Source of the DNA: Acinetobacter sp. XS-4
GTDB taxonomy: Bacteria > Pseudomonadota > Gammaproteobacteria > Pseudomonadales > Moraxellaceae
Assembly (NCBI RefSeq): GCF_023920705.1
Contig: NZ_CP094657.1
Location: 620,001-684,000 of the forward strand
Direction: 5' to 3'
Length of the DNA: 64,000 bases
Shown here: positions 43,771 to 52,999 of the stretch, in pieces
Layout of the letters: every line of letters begins with the position of its first letter
Numbering within the stretch: position 1 is the first letter of the stretch
Notes under the pieces: model-generated
Told to the model about the DNA's origin: nothing
The model's database searches: none
Seen by the model: the letters and a program-made list of their open reading frames with translations, nothing else
Translations under genes and position numbers: made by a program

Positions 43771-44595
43771 TTAAGGCTTTCTCAGCTTTTTAAGCGGTTG
43801 GCATTGTGGGCAAAATACGCTGGCGCGTTGACCAAGTTTTAAGTTTTCCAAAGTGGTTTCACAGTTAACGCACATTTCTCCAGCACGACCATAGGCGAGA
43901 AGTGTTTGCTGAAAATAACCATTTTCTCCCATGGCATTGCTGTAGTCTCGTAAAGTTGAACCACCTAAATCAATCGCCGATTTTAAAATTCGTTTAATTT
44001 CGATAACCAGTTTCTCGATCTGCTGAAAACTTAGGTCCCCAGCTGGCTGAGCAGGATGAACTCCGATATTAAATAAACTTTCAGTTGCATAGATATTGCC
44101 AACACCCACCACAACATGATTATCCATAATTGCAATTTTTGTGCCGACAGATTTATTTTTAAGTTTTGAAGCTAAATACTCTGCATTAAAGTCGGTACTT
44201 AAAGGTTCTGGCCCTAAAGTATCAATTAACTTTCCTTGTGTTTCGGAATTTAGCCAGAGAATACAGCCAAAGCGACGCGGGTCATGGTAGCGTAATTCAT
44301 GTTCTTCAAAGTGAATGATGAAGTGATCATGTTTTCTCAGCTCATCATTTGGTTGACACAAGCGGAAGCTTCCTGACATTCCTAAATGCCAGAGCATTTG
44401 ATCTTGTTCAAACTCTGCCAAGATATATTTAGAACGACGGTTTAGCCCAATAAGACGTTGCCCAACAAGCTTTTGAACATCATTTGGTATTGCCCAGCGT
44501 AAGCTTGGGTTACGTACTTCAACACTTAGAACTTTCTGATTCAATAGGGGAAATAAACTGGTTTTGGTTGTTTCGACTTCGGGTAACTCAGGCAT
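43771..44595 (-). CDS. mutM: Formamidopyrimidine-DNA glycosylase
   Basis: A 274-residue bifunctional glycosylase/AP lyase that removes 8-oxoguanine and ring-opened purines from DNA. Its catalytic nucleophile is the N-terminal proline exposed after Met removal, so the start must be the ATG of MPELPEVE (44595), not two codons upstream. The C-terminal zinc finger CVNCETTLENLKLGQRASVFCPQC gives C-X2-C-X16-C-X2-C. The void-filling and Lys regions are intact. It is divergent from another DNA glycosylase (44672-45238), so this is a small base-excision cluster. Confidence 0.95.
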   Translation of the reverse strand: MPELPEVETTKTSLFPLLNQKVLSVEVRNPSLRWAIPNDVQKLVGQRLIGLNRRSKYILAEFEQDQMLWHLGMSGSFRLCQPNDELRKHDHFIIHFEEHELRYHDPRRFGCILWLNSETQGKLIDTLGPEPLSTDFNAEYLASKLKNKSVGTKIAIMDNHVVVGVGNIYATESLFNIGVHPAQPAGDLSFQQIEKLVIEIKRILKSAIDLGGSTLRDYSNAMGENGYFQQTLLAYGRAGEMCVNCETTLENLKLGQRASVFCPQCQPLKKLRKP

Positions 44596-44671
44596 CGCCA
44601 ACTCGCAGAATTAACAGATATACTGGATTAATCAAGTATAACGTGTGATATGTAATATTTAAGAGATTACT

Positions 44672-45238
44672 ATGTCAGATATTTTACCATTAAGCTGGTT
44701 TCAACGTGAAACCTCAGAAGTGGCTTATGACTTAATTGGATGTGTGTTGTGTAAGCGACAACCTGATGGACAAGTCATTCGGTGTACGATTACCGAAACT
44801 GAAGCTTATTTGGGTGTTCGGGATAAAGCTTGCCATAGCTACAATGATAAACGTACTGCTCGAACAGATGTAATGTATGGCACTGGAGGCACGATTTACG
44901 TCTATTTAATTTATGGCATGTATGAAATGCTCAATCTCATTACTCAGACAGAAGGCATCCCTGAAGGGGTGATGATTCGTTCTGCATTTTTAAATAATGC
45001 TTCAACCAAAAAAGAATATAAGCTTTTAGCTGGACCTGGCAAACTGACACGCTATTTAGGTATTGATCGGACTTTAAAAGGTCAAACATTAGGTGAAAAA
45101 TCTGGGCTATGGATTGAAGCAACTTCAACACAGCCGGAAGTGGTCATGACGCCACGTATTGGAATTGACTATGCCGAAGAAGCAAAAGACTGGCCGGAAC
45201 GATATTGCTGGAAAGACCATCCGTCTTTAAGCCGTTAA
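44672..45238 (+). CDS. DNA-3-methyladenine glycosylase (AAG/MPG type)
   Basis: A 188-residue monofunctional glycosylase of the alkyladenine family (COG2094) that removes 3-methyladenine, 7-methylguanine and related lesions. It has VAYDLIGCVLCKR, the ITETEAYLGVRDKACHSYNDKRTART catalytic segment with the active Glu, MYGTGGTIYVYLIYGMYEMLN, and a TRYLGID segment. There is no zinc finger. It lies back-to-back with mutM and might share promoter DNA with it. Confidence 0.9.
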   Translation: MSDILPLSWFQRETSEVAYDLIGCVLCKRQPDGQVIRCTITETEAYLGVRDKACHSYNDKRTARTDVMYGTGGTIYVYLIYGMYEMLNLITQTEGIPEGVMIRSAFLNNASTKKEYKLLAGPGKLTRYLGIDRTLKGQTLGEKSGLWIEATSTQPEVVMTPRIGIDYAEEAKDWPERYCWKDHPSLSR

Positions 45239-45371
45239 TTCAAATTTGGAAATCAATTTTTAAATATTGAAAAGACTGTTCCAGATTTACAACAATGCAG
45301 ATCGAATTCAATATCCAGACATGACACAGCTTTTTGTTATCATAACTACAATATAAATAAAGGAAATAAGC

Positions 45372-47510
45372 ATGTCCTTATTACGCTTAGACCGACTTCA
45401 CTACTGTATTTTAATGAGTATGGGCTGCATTTCTAGCCCATTTGTTTGGGCAGATGACTCAGCTCAAGACATTGCTATATTGCCAACTTTACATGTTGAG
45501 GTAACCCGTACCGATACAACCTATTTGCAAACACCAGCTTCGGTTTTTCGAATAGATGCACCTCAAGTCGATACTTCTTCACAAGTAAATTTAACCGAAG
45601 TTGTGAAGGGTATACCGAGTTTACAGCTTCGCAATCGTGAAAATTATGCACAAGATTTACAGTTATCTATGCGTGGTTTTGGTGCACGTTCAACATTTGG
45701 TGTTCGAGGCATTCGCCTGTATGTGGATGGTATTCCTGCAACAATGCCAGATGGGCAAGGTCAAACGTCTAATATCGATTTAAGTAGTCTGGACCATGTT
45801 GAAGTTCTAACGGGACCTTTTTCATCGCTATATGGAAACTCATCGGGCGGTACAATTTTAACTTCTACTAAAGAAGGTCAAGGGAAAGACTCAATTGAGC
45901 TAAGCTATTCGGGAGGCAGCCACGATAAAAGTCGAGCTGGACTTGTGCTACAAGGTGGGGCAAAGGGTGCGAATGAACCAAGCTATGTTATTAGTTCATC
46001 ATACTTCGACACTGATGGTTACCGAGAACATAGTGGTGCAGAAAAAGTATTAAACAATGCAAAGCTCAGTTGGAATCTTGATGATGGTAGTAAAATCAAC
46101 TGGGTCACCAACTATGTCAAAATCCATGCAGATGACCCACAGGGTTTAACGCATGACCAGTGGAATGCTAATCCAAAGCAACAAGTTCCATTTTTAAAAC
46201 AATTTAATGTCCGTAAAGATATTGAACAAACTCAAACGGGCGTGACTTGGTCTAAACCGATTAATGATAAAAATGAACTATATGCCATGGCATACTTAGG
46301 TAATCGTCAAGTTACTCAATATCAATCTATTCCTAAATCAACACAAGATGCAAGTATCAATCAGGCCGGTGGGGTCATTGATTTTGAACGTGATTATTAT
46401 GGTGCTGATTTACGTTGGACAGGCAAAGAGTTACTTCCAAATACCACTCTAAGTGTCGGTGTTGCACTTGATGCGATGGATGAAGACCGGAAAGGTTTTG
46501 AAAACTTTAATTTAGTAAACGGACAGCCTTCTTATGGCGTCAAAGGTAATTTGCGTCGTGATGAAGACAATACTTTGTGGAATATCGACCCCTATTTACA
46601 AGTTTCATGGCAGTTCTTACCAACTTGGCGTTTAGACACGGGTGTACGCTATAGCAATGTCCATTACAAATCTAAAGATAACTATTTAAGTAATGGTGAC
46701 GATAGTGGTAAGACTGATTACAGTAAAGTTTTGCCTTCTGCTGCTTTAAGCTGGCAAATTTTACCTGAACTGATGGCCTATGTGAGTTATGCGAAAGGAT
46801 TTGAAACGCCAACTTTTACTGAAATGGCATATCGTCCAGACGGAGAAAGTGGTTTTAATTTTGATTTAACAGCATCAACAAGCGATACCTATGAAACAGG
46901 CTTAAAATCACAAAACCAATTAGGTGATTTTACTTTGGCAGTTTTTCAAACTAAAACCAAAGATGACATCGTTTCCGCAGGCAATTCAAATGGCCGATCA
47001 ACGTTCCGTAATGCAGATAAAACTTTACGTGAAGGTGTAGAGTTTGCATGGAATAAAAAGTTGTGGCGAGATTTAACTGCGACTGCAAGTTATACATATT
47101 TAGATGCAACTTTTGATGCTGATATTCCAGCATTAGGAAGTATTGCTCAAATTCCATCAGGAAATGCTATTCCAGGTATTGCTAAAAACCAAGCTTATGC
47201 GTCTTTGACTTGGCAGCCATCGCACGGTCTATATGGCGGGGTAGATGTACAGTATATGGATAAAGTATACGTGAATGATACTAACAGTGACGCAGCGCCA
47301 AGCTACAGTGTAACCTCAGCTCATGTTGGTTATGCATGGGTAATGGGCGACTGGAAAGTGAATAGCTTTGCCCGTGTTGATAACTTATTTGATAAAAACT
47401 ATGCAGGTTCAGTGATCGTAAATGATTCAACTCAACCAGTTGGACGCTACTTTGAACCAGCAGATGGACGTAACTGGAGTGCTGGTTTACGTGTAATTAA
47501 GCAATTCTAG
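45372..47510 (+). CDS. TonB-dependent receptor, PqqU/YncD-like
   Basis: A 712-residue outer-membrane receptor: signal peptide about 28 residues, a TonB-dependent plug domain (residues about 40-170) and a 22-strand barrel ending RVIKQF. Its plug closely follows E. coli PqqU (YncD): NYAQDLQLSMRGFGARSTFGVRGIRLYVDGIPATMPDGQGQTSNIDLSS in the same order, and barrel segments such as KIHADDPQGLTHDQWNANPKQQ and LFDKNYAGSVIVN also match. PqqU imports pyrroloquinoline quinone, so PQQ uptake is the best guess. A PQQ-dependent dehydrogenase (gcd) is in the same window. A palindrome GTTATCATAAC precedes the gene (45336-45346). An OYE gene starts 9 nt downstream. Confidence 0.85.
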   Translation: MSLLRLDRLHYCILMSMGCISSPFVWADDSAQDIAILPTLHVEVTRTDTTYLQTPASVFRIDAPQVDTSSQVNLTEVVKGIPSLQLRNRENYAQDLQLSMRGFGARSTFGVRGIRLYVDGIPATMPDGQGQTSNIDLSSLDHVEVLTGPFSSLYGNSSGGTILTSTKEGQGKDSIELSYSGGSHDKSRAGLVLQGGAKGANEPSYVISSSYFDTDGYREHSGAEKVLNNAKLSWNLDDGSKINWVTNYVKIHADDPQGLTHDQWNANPKQQVPFLKQFNVRKDIEQTQTGVTWSKPINDKNELYAMAYLGNRQVTQYQSIPKSTQDASINQAGGVIDFERDYYGADLRWTGKELLPNTTLSVGVALDAMDEDRKGFENFNLVNGQPSYGVKGNLRRDEDNTLWNIDPYLQVSWQFLPTWRLDTGVRYSNVHYKSKDNYLSNGDDSGKTDYSKVLPSAALSWQILPELMAYVSYAKGFETPTFTEMAYRPDGESGFNFDLTASTSDTYETGLKSQNQLGDFTLAVFQTKTKDDIVSAGNSNGRSTFRNADKTLREGVEFAWNKKLWRDLTATASYTYLDATFDADIPALGSIAQIPSGNAIPGIAKNQAYASLTWQPSHGLYGGVDVQYMDKVYVNDTNSDAAPSYSVTSAHVGYAWVMGDWKVNSFARVDNLFDKNYAGSVIVNDSTQPVGRYFEPADGRNWSAGLRVIKQF

Positions 47511-47519
47511 GAATTAAAA

Positions 47520-48629
47520 ATGGCAAAATTATTTGAAACGGTTAACTTTGGTTCATTACAACTGGTCAATAGAATTGTAATTGCTCCGATGTGCCAATAT
47601 TCGGCAACAGATGATGGTGAAATTACCTATTGGCATGAACAGCAATGGGCAAACTATGCATTGTCTGGTGCAGGACTTTGTATTGTAGAAGCGACTGCCG
47701 TACAGGCTGAAGGGCGTATTAGTTATGCTGATCTTGGCCTTTGGAATGACCAGCAACGTGACCAGATAAAAACTTTATTGGGGAAAGTTAAAACACTTTC
47801 TCCTATGCCATTTGGAATTCAGTTAGCACATGCTGGTCGTAAAGCATCGACTGAAAAGCCGTGGTTGGGTAAAGGTCAAATTGCAAAAAATCAGCCTCAT
47901 GGTTGGCAAACGGTTGCCCCAAGTACAAGTACTTTTTCGGTTCATGATGCAGCGCCACATGCATTAACAATAGATGAAATTAAACAAGTTCAACAAGACT
48001 TTGCTGCTGCGGCAAAACGTGCAGTAGAAGCTGGGTTTGAGTTGATTGAAGTTCATGCTGCGCATGGTTACTTACTGCACCAGTTTTTATCGCCAATTGC
48101 CAATCAACGCACAGACGAATATGGTGGTTCTTTAGAAAACCGTATGCGTATGACTCTTGAGGTTCTTCAGGCAATTAAATTGGCTGTACCTGAAGGTTAT
48201 CCAGTTGGTGTTAGACTATCTGCGACCGATTGGTTAGAGAGTATCGAGCACTGGGATGTTGAATCTACGGTTGGCTTATCAAAAGCTTTAGAGCAGTTGG
48301 GTGCAGCCTACGTGCATGTGTCTAGTGGTGGTTTGCACGAGCATCAATCTATTACGATTGGGGCAGGTTACCAAGTTCCATTTGCTGAACAAGTCAAAAA
48401 GCATGTGTCTATTCCAGTCATTGCTGTAGGACTAATTACTGAGCCAGAACACGCCGAACAGATTTTGGAGAACCAGCAAGCTGATGCTATTGGTCTTGCT
48501 CGTGCAATGTTATATGACCCAAGATGGCCTTGGCATGCAGCCGCTGCTTTAGGGGCAGAAGTTAAAATTACGCCTCAGTATTTACGTTGCCAACCTCATG
48601 GATTAAAGCAACTTTTTAACTCTTTTTAA
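47520..48629 (+). CDS. Old yellow enzyme family NADH:flavin oxidoreductase (YqjM/NamA-like)
   Basis: A 369-residue FMN-dependent TIM-barrel ene-reductase. It has the APMCQYSA motif near residue 22, LAHAGRKAS near residue 100, and HAAHGYLLHQFLSPIANQRTDEYGGSLENRMR near residue 180, all typical of the thermophilic-like YqjM class. It reduces activated C=C bonds. It begins 9 nt after the TonB receptor gene and has its own ribosome site-poor start, so the receptor, reductase and AEC transporter are probably cotranscribed up to the terminator at 48636. Substrate unknown. Confidence 0.9.
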   Translation: MAKLFETVNFGSLQLVNRIVIAPMCQYSATDDGEITYWHEQQWANYALSGAGLCIVEATAVQAEGRISYADLGLWNDQQRDQIKTLLGKVKTLSPMPFGIQLAHAGRKASTEKPWLGKGQIAKNQPHGWQTVAPSTSTFSVHDAAPHALTIDEIKQVQQDFAAAAKRAVEAGFELIEVHAAHGYLLHQFLSPIANQRTDEYGGSLENRMRMTLEVLQAIKLAVPEGYPVGVRLSATDWLESIEHWDVESTVGLSKALEQLGAAYVHVSSGGLHEHQSITIGAGYQVPFAEQVKKHVSIPVIAVGLITEPEHAEQILENQQADAIGLARAMLYDPRWPWHAAAALGAEVKITPQYLRCQPHGLKQLFNSF

Positions 48630-48635
48630 TTGTGT

Positions 48636-48660
48636 TGGGCAAAGTCATCTTTGCCCATTT
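48636..48660 (+). terminator. Intrinsic terminator after the OYE gene
   Basis: TGGGCAAAG, TCAT loop, CTTTGCCCA, then a T-rich tract: a 9-bp perfect stem. Confidence 0.85.
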
Positions 48661-48685
48661 TCCTTTTGTTAAGTGAGGACGTTCA

Positions 48686-49609
48686 GTGGTTTTTCAGGTT
48701 ATTTTACCTATCTTGATATTGCTATTGATGGGCTATGTTTGTGTCCTCATTAAATTGGTAACACCTGAACAGATCCGGGCACTTAGCGCATTTGTAATTA
48801 AAATTTCCTTACCGGCTTTTTTAATCCACTCATTGGCAAATAAAAACTTGCAAGATATTTGGCACCCAGCTTATTTTCTTGCTTATGGTGGTGGATCCTT
48901 AATTTTATTTTTCTTGGCTTTTATTCTTTATCGAAAATATTTTAAAAATAGTTTAACCCATAGCGCCGTCATCTCGATGGGTGCATCTATGTCCAATACT
49001 GGATTTATGGGAACAGCTATTTTAACTATGTTGATAGGTAATCACGCAGCGATCTATATTTCTTTGACACTCATCATTGAGAATTTATTGATTGTGGCGC
49101 TGATGCTCATTCTGGCCGAAGCTGGCTTACACCAACAGCAGAAAGTATTACCACTTTTAAAACAGACTTTTTTAAATTTACTTAAAAATCCTGTCATTAT
49201 CGCGATTTTGATTGGGATGGGATGTATTCTTTTCGATGTTAATCTTCCTACAACGCTTGATCAGTCTCTAGAGTTACTTGGACGCACAGCTTCGCCCTTG
49301 GCTTTGTTTGCAATTGGCGGGAGTTTAGTGGGTATTGGAATAACAACAGTAAATACAGAAAGTATTTTGTTGGCGATATTTAAAGTTATCTTGATGCCAT
49401 CGGTTATTTTTGCACTTTTTTTGATAACTCCAGATGTAAGTCGTGAGATGCTTTACGCAGGAACATTAATTGCCGCTTTACCAATGCCGATCGCTTTCGG
49501 AATTTTTGGACAGGCTTATGGATTAAATGAAAAAGCATTAACGCCGCTTATGATTAGTACAGTTGTTGGTTTCATTGGGGTGAGTGGGCTTATTGCTTTG
49601 TGGTGGTAA
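48686..49609 (+). CDS. AEC family transporter
   Basis: A 307-residue ten-helix carrier of the auxin efflux carrier family (PF03547). The typical half-repeats are seen: SAFVIKISLPAFLIHSLA in helix 2-3, SNTGFMGTAILTMLIG near 110, and GRTASPLALFAIGGSLVGIG in the second half. It starts with a GTG at 48686, with GTGAGGA upstream. Family members carry dicarboxylates or other organic anions; the substrate here is unknown. It sits behind a terminator, so its link to the OYE gene is doubtful. Confidence 0.85.
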   Translation: MVFQVILPILILLLMGYVCVLIKLVTPEQIRALSAFVIKISLPAFLIHSLANKNLQDIWHPAYFLAYGGGSLILFFLAFILYRKYFKNSLTHSAVISMGASMSNTGFMGTAILTMLIGNHAAIYISLTLIIENLLIVALMLILAEAGLHQQQKVLPLLKQTFLNLLKNPVIIAILIGMGCILFDVNLPTTLDQSLELLGRTASPLALFAIGGSLVGIGITTVNTESILLAIFKVILMPSVIFALFLITPDVSREMLYAGTLIAALPMPIAFGIFGQAYGLNEKALTPLMISTVVGFIGVSGLIALWW

Positions 49610-49631
49610 AAGAAAAGCCCCATAAGGGGCT
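49610..49631 (-). terminator. Terminator of the Sel1-repeat gene
   Basis: AGCCCC and GGGGCT around ATAA; on the minus strand it is followed by TTTTCTTTT. It touches the stop of the converging AEC gene. Confidence 0.75.
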
Positions 49632-49640
49632 AATCATCCA

Positions 49641-50465
49641 TTATTTTTTCGGTGCCGCCTGTGCCGGAGCATTTGCAGTCTGTTTACTTTTTTCTGCAAT
49701 AATCTTATCAACCGAGGCTAAAGACTCTTTAGCATTCGGAACATTTTGATTGGCAAGTTCAGTAAAGATCTTTTTGGCCTCAGGTAAATTTTGCGGAATG
49801 ATATTGCCATTCGCCATCATAGTCGCTAAAGCCATAGACGCAGGAGCGTAGCCTTTTTGAGCGATTGACTGTAAAGCTTCGATGCCTTGGCGTTTCATTA
49901 ACGGATTTTTATTTTCCACACCTTGGCTAATATCATAGAGGGCTTTCACCTGAGTAGCAGGGTAGTTACCCTTTCTAATTAAAGGCGCCAACTTTTGAAG
50001 GGCAATTTGATGTGACTGCGGTTTTTTCTGAGCGAATAAAATCGTCGCAATTTTCACAGTTGCATCATCAGAACCTTGAGCCGATGCCTTTTGAATAAAT
50101 TGACTGAATTTGTTGCTATCTTTGGCAACCCCTAATTCACCAGTCTCATAAATTTGTGCAAGCGTGTAACTCGCTTGGGCATAACCCTTATTTGAAGCAT
50201 CTTCATAATATTTGAGGGCTTTAGAAGAGTCTTTTGCTGTTCCTTGCCCCGTTTGGGTCATATAACCTAGGTTATAAATCGCTTGAGCATTGCCTGTTTG
50301 GGCTAAGCGCTGCATTTCCTGAAAGGCAGCAGGGTAATTTTTTGCTGCGTAGAGTTGTTCGGCTTGTTTAAACGCATCTGTTTTAGTAGCAGCTGAGGTG
50401 CTATCCGCTGCAAAAATTGATGCACTTGAAAGTGTGATTAGGCTTGCGATTAGTAATTTCTTCAT
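49641..50465 (-). CDS. Exported Sel1-type tetratricopeptide repeat protein
   Basis: A 274-residue protein with a Sec signal peptide (cleaved after SIFA near residue 19) and several Sel1-like repeats, each about 36 residues with AxxxLGxMxxxGxG-type spacing (NAQAIYNLGYMTQTGQGTAKD, YAQASYTLAQIYETGELGVAKD, YAPASMALATMMANGNIIPQN). The C terminus is Ala/Lys/Pro-rich. Such proteins are periplasmic scaffolds for protein interactions. No clear partner is encoded nearby. Confidence 0.85.
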   Translation of the reverse strand: MKKLLIASLITLSSASIFAADSTSAATKTDAFKQAEQLYAAKNYPAAFQEMQRLAQTGNAQAIYNLGYMTQTGQGTAKDSSKALKYYEDASNKGYAQASYTLAQIYETGELGVAKDSNKFSQFIQKASAQGSDDATVKIATILFAQKKPQSHQIALQKLAPLIRKGNYPATQVKALYDISQGVENKNPLMKRQGIEALQSIAQKGYAPASMALATMMANGNIIPQNLPEAKKIFTELANQNVPNAKESLASVDKIIAEKSKQTANAPAQAAPKK

Positions 50466-50604
50466 TTCTTTTTAACCTTTTACTTCGTAGCTACATCATT
50501 CCGTTGATGCATTAAATAGTTTCAATTTCTCATCATAAATATTGATTGCTGAAAGTAAACAGCCGATTTGTATATAAAGCGCTGCACTTTGGGCAAATTG
50601 TGGA

Positions 50605-50641
50605 GAAAAAGACCCACTCACATTCATACAACGGAGTGGGT
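50605..50641 (-). terminator. Terminator of the DsbC-like gene
   Basis: On the minus strand ACCCACTC (50641-50634) pairs with GAGTGGGT (50619-50612), followed by CTTTTTC. Confidence 0.8.
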
Positions 50642-50648
50642 AATATTA

Positions 50649-51359
50649 TTATTTTACTGACTGAAGTAATGCTTCAATTTGCTTGGCATCACTTGGTACG
50701 CCAGAAATTCTTTGACCATCTTGCAAGAACAGGGTAGGTGTTCCATCAATATTTAATTTTTGACCTAAAGCGATATTTTTCTGAATTGGGCTTGAACAGT
50801 TTTTGCTGGTCGTAGGTAACTTACGGTTAAGCATATAGTTCGTCCAAGCTTCTCCTGGGTTTTTTGAGCACCAGATTTGATTAGATACTTTTTCGGCGTT
50901 TGGATGCAAACTGGTCAGAGGGTAAAGGAAAACATATACCGTTACGTTATCAACCCCAACCATATTTTGTTCTAGGTGTTGGCAATATGGGCAATCAGGA
51001 TCACTAAAGATATAGATCGTACGTTCGCCTTTTCCTTTTACGTACTTAATTGCTTGATTGAGCGGTAAGCTTTTAACATCAATTTTACCTAATTCGGCAA
51101 TACGTTCTTCAGTCATATTTTTTTGTTGTTTGATATCGACTAAATTACCAACAAAAAAGTACTTAGCATCTTGGTTGGTATAGACAATGCGACCACTTGT
51201 ATACACTTCATAAATGCCTTGAACTGGCGACTGATAAACACCTTTTACAGGTAAATCGGGATAATTCGTCTTAAGATTTTGTTCAAGTGCTTTAACGTCA
51301 GCATGAGCAGAACCGAAAATAGCCAAACTCAACATGAGTGTAGCAAGTTTAGTTTTCAT
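50649..51359 (-). CDS. DsbC family thiol:disulfide isomerase
   Basis: A 236-residue periplasmic protein with a 20-residue signal peptide (MKTKLATLMLSLAIFGSAHA), an N-terminal dimerisation domain (about 21-80, with VYQSPVQGIYEVYTSGRIVY) and a thioredoxin domain carrying the active site Cys123-Pro-Tyr-Cys126 and the cis-Pro loop GTPTLFLQDG. A second cysteine pair is present (about 160-185). It reshuffles incorrect disulfides in exported proteins and is kept reduced by DsbD. The start at ATG 51359 fits the signal peptide; the longer frame from 51398 is less likely. Confidence 0.92.
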   Translation of the reverse strand: MKTKLATLMLSLAIFGSAHADVKALEQNLKTNYPDLPVKGVYQSPVQGIYEVYTSGRIVYTNQDAKYFFVGNLVDIKQQKNMTEERIAELGKIDVKSLPLNQAIKYVKGKGERTIYIFSDPDCPYCQHLEQNMVGVDNVTVYVFLYPLTSLHPNAEKVSNQIWCSKNPGEAWTNYMLNRKLPTTSKNCSSPIQKNIALGQKLNIDGTPTLFLQDGQRISGVPSDAKQIEALLQSVK

Positions 51360-51456
51360 CTTTTTTCTCTTTAATTTCAACAGGGTTAATGATGGCATAT
51401 AAAACTTAAAAAATTGATATTCTAATCTAATGAATTCATTAGTGTTTTGTATCTAT

Positions 51457-51484
51457 AAAAAAGCCCACTAACTTGGAAGTGGGC
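51457..51484 (-). terminator. Terminator of the ygfZ gene
   Basis: GCCCACT (51463-51469) pairs with AGTGGGC (51478-51484); the minus strand ends in six T residues. Confidence 0.85.
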
Positions 51485-51505
51485 AGTTTAAACTAATAAA
51501 AATTA

Positions 51506-52228
51506 TTATTGTGGTCTTGCAACATCACCACTTAAAGCTTCAGGTAACTCAAGAACTTGAAGCCCTAACTCTTGTAGAGCAGCAGGTTTTGCAACGACTA
51601 AAGCAAGATAGCCTTTATCATTTGCAATACTATTAACTATTTCAACATCGTTATTTAATTGAGTTGCTGAAGCAGGTGCTTCACCTGTACCTTGAACCAG
51701 ATGTAACCAATGTTTTGGTTTTGCTTTAAACCAAAGACGCGCCACAATTTCCTGACCTAGGTAACAACCTTTATCGTAATTGACGCCTTCACGTTGATGT
51801 AAACGTAATTCTTGTGGTTGGAATACATGTTCAGTAGCCTGAGTAATCCACGCTTGACCAGTCATAATGGCTTGTTTTTGCCATTCAGAAATATCAGTTT
51901 CTTGTGCAGAGAATTCAGTCTGATGACCTGAAATCGTTGGAAAAGCAGGGCCTTGCTCACTCAAGGTCATTTTCGAAAAAGCACCAAATTTTTTAACATG
52001 TTTGGCAAACTCTTCTGCTTGATCTTGAGTAACTACAATTTCAAAACTTTCAGGATTAATCTTCTTTAGCCACAAGCCAAAGTGAATACGACCTTTAAGA
52101 TCACAAATGGCTGTATAGCGAGTTTCATTTTCAGCTAAACGTTCAGTATCTACAGTAACTTGGCCTTGTAAAAACTTTTGTGCATCTACACCGTTTAAAG
52201 CATATGAGGAGAAAGCGAGCAGACTCAT
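51506..52228 (-). CDS. ygfZ: Folate-dependent Fe-S repair protein YgfZ (GcvT-like)
   Basis: About 240 residues of the YgfZ/GcvT-like family. The diagnostic motif KGCYLGQE with its conserved Cys is near residue 165, preceded by an LRLHQREGVNYD segment, and N-terminal ALNGVDAQKFLQGQVTVD is also typical. YgfZ uses tetrahydrofolate in maintaining certain iron-sulfur enzymes such as MiaB. I start at ATG 52228 (MSLLAFSSYALNG), since the six-residue longer form begins with an atypical MNLRLI. The protein is a little shorter than E. coli YgfZ (326), as usual for this branch. Confidence 0.85.
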   Translation of the reverse strand: MSLLAFSSYALNGVDAQKFLQGQVTVDTERLAENETRYTAICDLKGRIHFGLWLKKINPESFEIVVTQDQAEEFAKHVKKFGAFSKMTLSEQGPAFPTISGHQTEFSAQETDISEWQKQAIMTGQAWITQATEHVFQPQELRLHQREGVNYDKGCYLGQEIVARLWFKAKPKHWLHLVQGTGEAPASATQLNNDVEIVNSIANDKGYLALVVAKPAALQELGLQVLELPEALSGDVARPQ

Positions 52229-52442
52229 GATTAATCTCAAATTCAATATGTTTCTTTATGATTGCTGACTATTTTGCTCCATTTTTACTAAAAAATCAGC
52301 CATAGTTTTCGTAATTTGATTAGGCCCGAAGAAAGTATTTTGTTTGAAAAACACCAAAAATATACGTTTGGATAAATCTGAAGGTTTAAGCTAATAAGCA
52401 TAATTTCGATAATTTAAAAGAAATTAAAATAAGGAGAATATG

Positions 52443-52892
52443 ATGGCAACAGGAACAGTGAAATTTCATCGCGTGTTTAAGGCTCCAGCCGAGCGAGTTT
52501 ACCGTGCATTTTTAGATCCAGATGCTTTAGTAAAGTGGCTGCCGCCGCACGGCTTTACTGCCAAGGTCCATAGTTTTGATGCAAATGTTGGTGGCTCATA
52601 TAAAATGAGTTTTACCAATTTTTCGACAGGTTCAACACACGCTTTTGGTGGAACATATGTTGAATTAGTTCCAAATGAATTAATTCGCTATAACGATCAA
52701 TTTGATGATCCAAATTTACCGGGCACGATGCAAGTCACTATTACATTGAAAACTGTAATGGTGGGTACTGAAGTACACATCACGCAAGAAGGTATACCAG
52801 AAGTTATTCCCGAAGAGGCGTGCTATTTAGGATGGCAAGAATCTTTATCTTTACTGACTTTGTTAATCGAAGCGGATATCCCTGATCAGTAA
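52443..52892 (+). CDS. SRPBCC/AHSA1-like ligand-binding protein
   Basis: About 149 residues of the START-like SRPBCC superfamily, Aha1/polyketide-cyclase group: VKFHRVFKAPAERVYRAFLDPDALVKWLPPHGFTAKVHSFD, a central GGSYKMSFTNF sheet, and the C-terminal helix CYLGWQESLSLLTLLIE. It binds a hydrophobic ligand, identity unknown. Two ATGs stand at 52440 and 52443; AAGGAGA lies 5 nt before the second, which I prefer. Confidence 0.85.
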   Translation: MATGTVKFHRVFKAPAERVYRAFLDPDALVKWLPPHGFTAKVHSFDANVGGSYKMSFTNFSTGSTHAFGGTYVELVPNELIRYNDQFDDPNLPGTMQVTITLKTVMVGTEVHITQEGIPEVIPEEACYLGWQESLSLLTLLIEADIPDQ

Positions 52893-52920
52893 ATCCTCTA
52901 AAATTTTAATGAAATCTTTA

Positions 52921-52958
52921 AAAGGTGAGTGGAGCTAAATCTGCTCACTTTTCTTTTA
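52921..52958 (+). terminator. Terminator after the SRPBCC gene
   Basis: GTGAG and CTCAC with flanking A/T and G-T pairs, ending in a T-rich tract. Confidence 0.65.
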
Positions 52959-52999
52959 TAAGATCTATCTAAAATATAAACCTTACCCTGAGAAAGATT

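Noticed and set aside
45336..45357. Fur box or promoter before the TonB receptor
   Set aside because: GTTATCATAAC is palindromic but does not match the 19-bp Fur consensus well enough, and no correctly spaced -35 goes with TATAAA at 45352.
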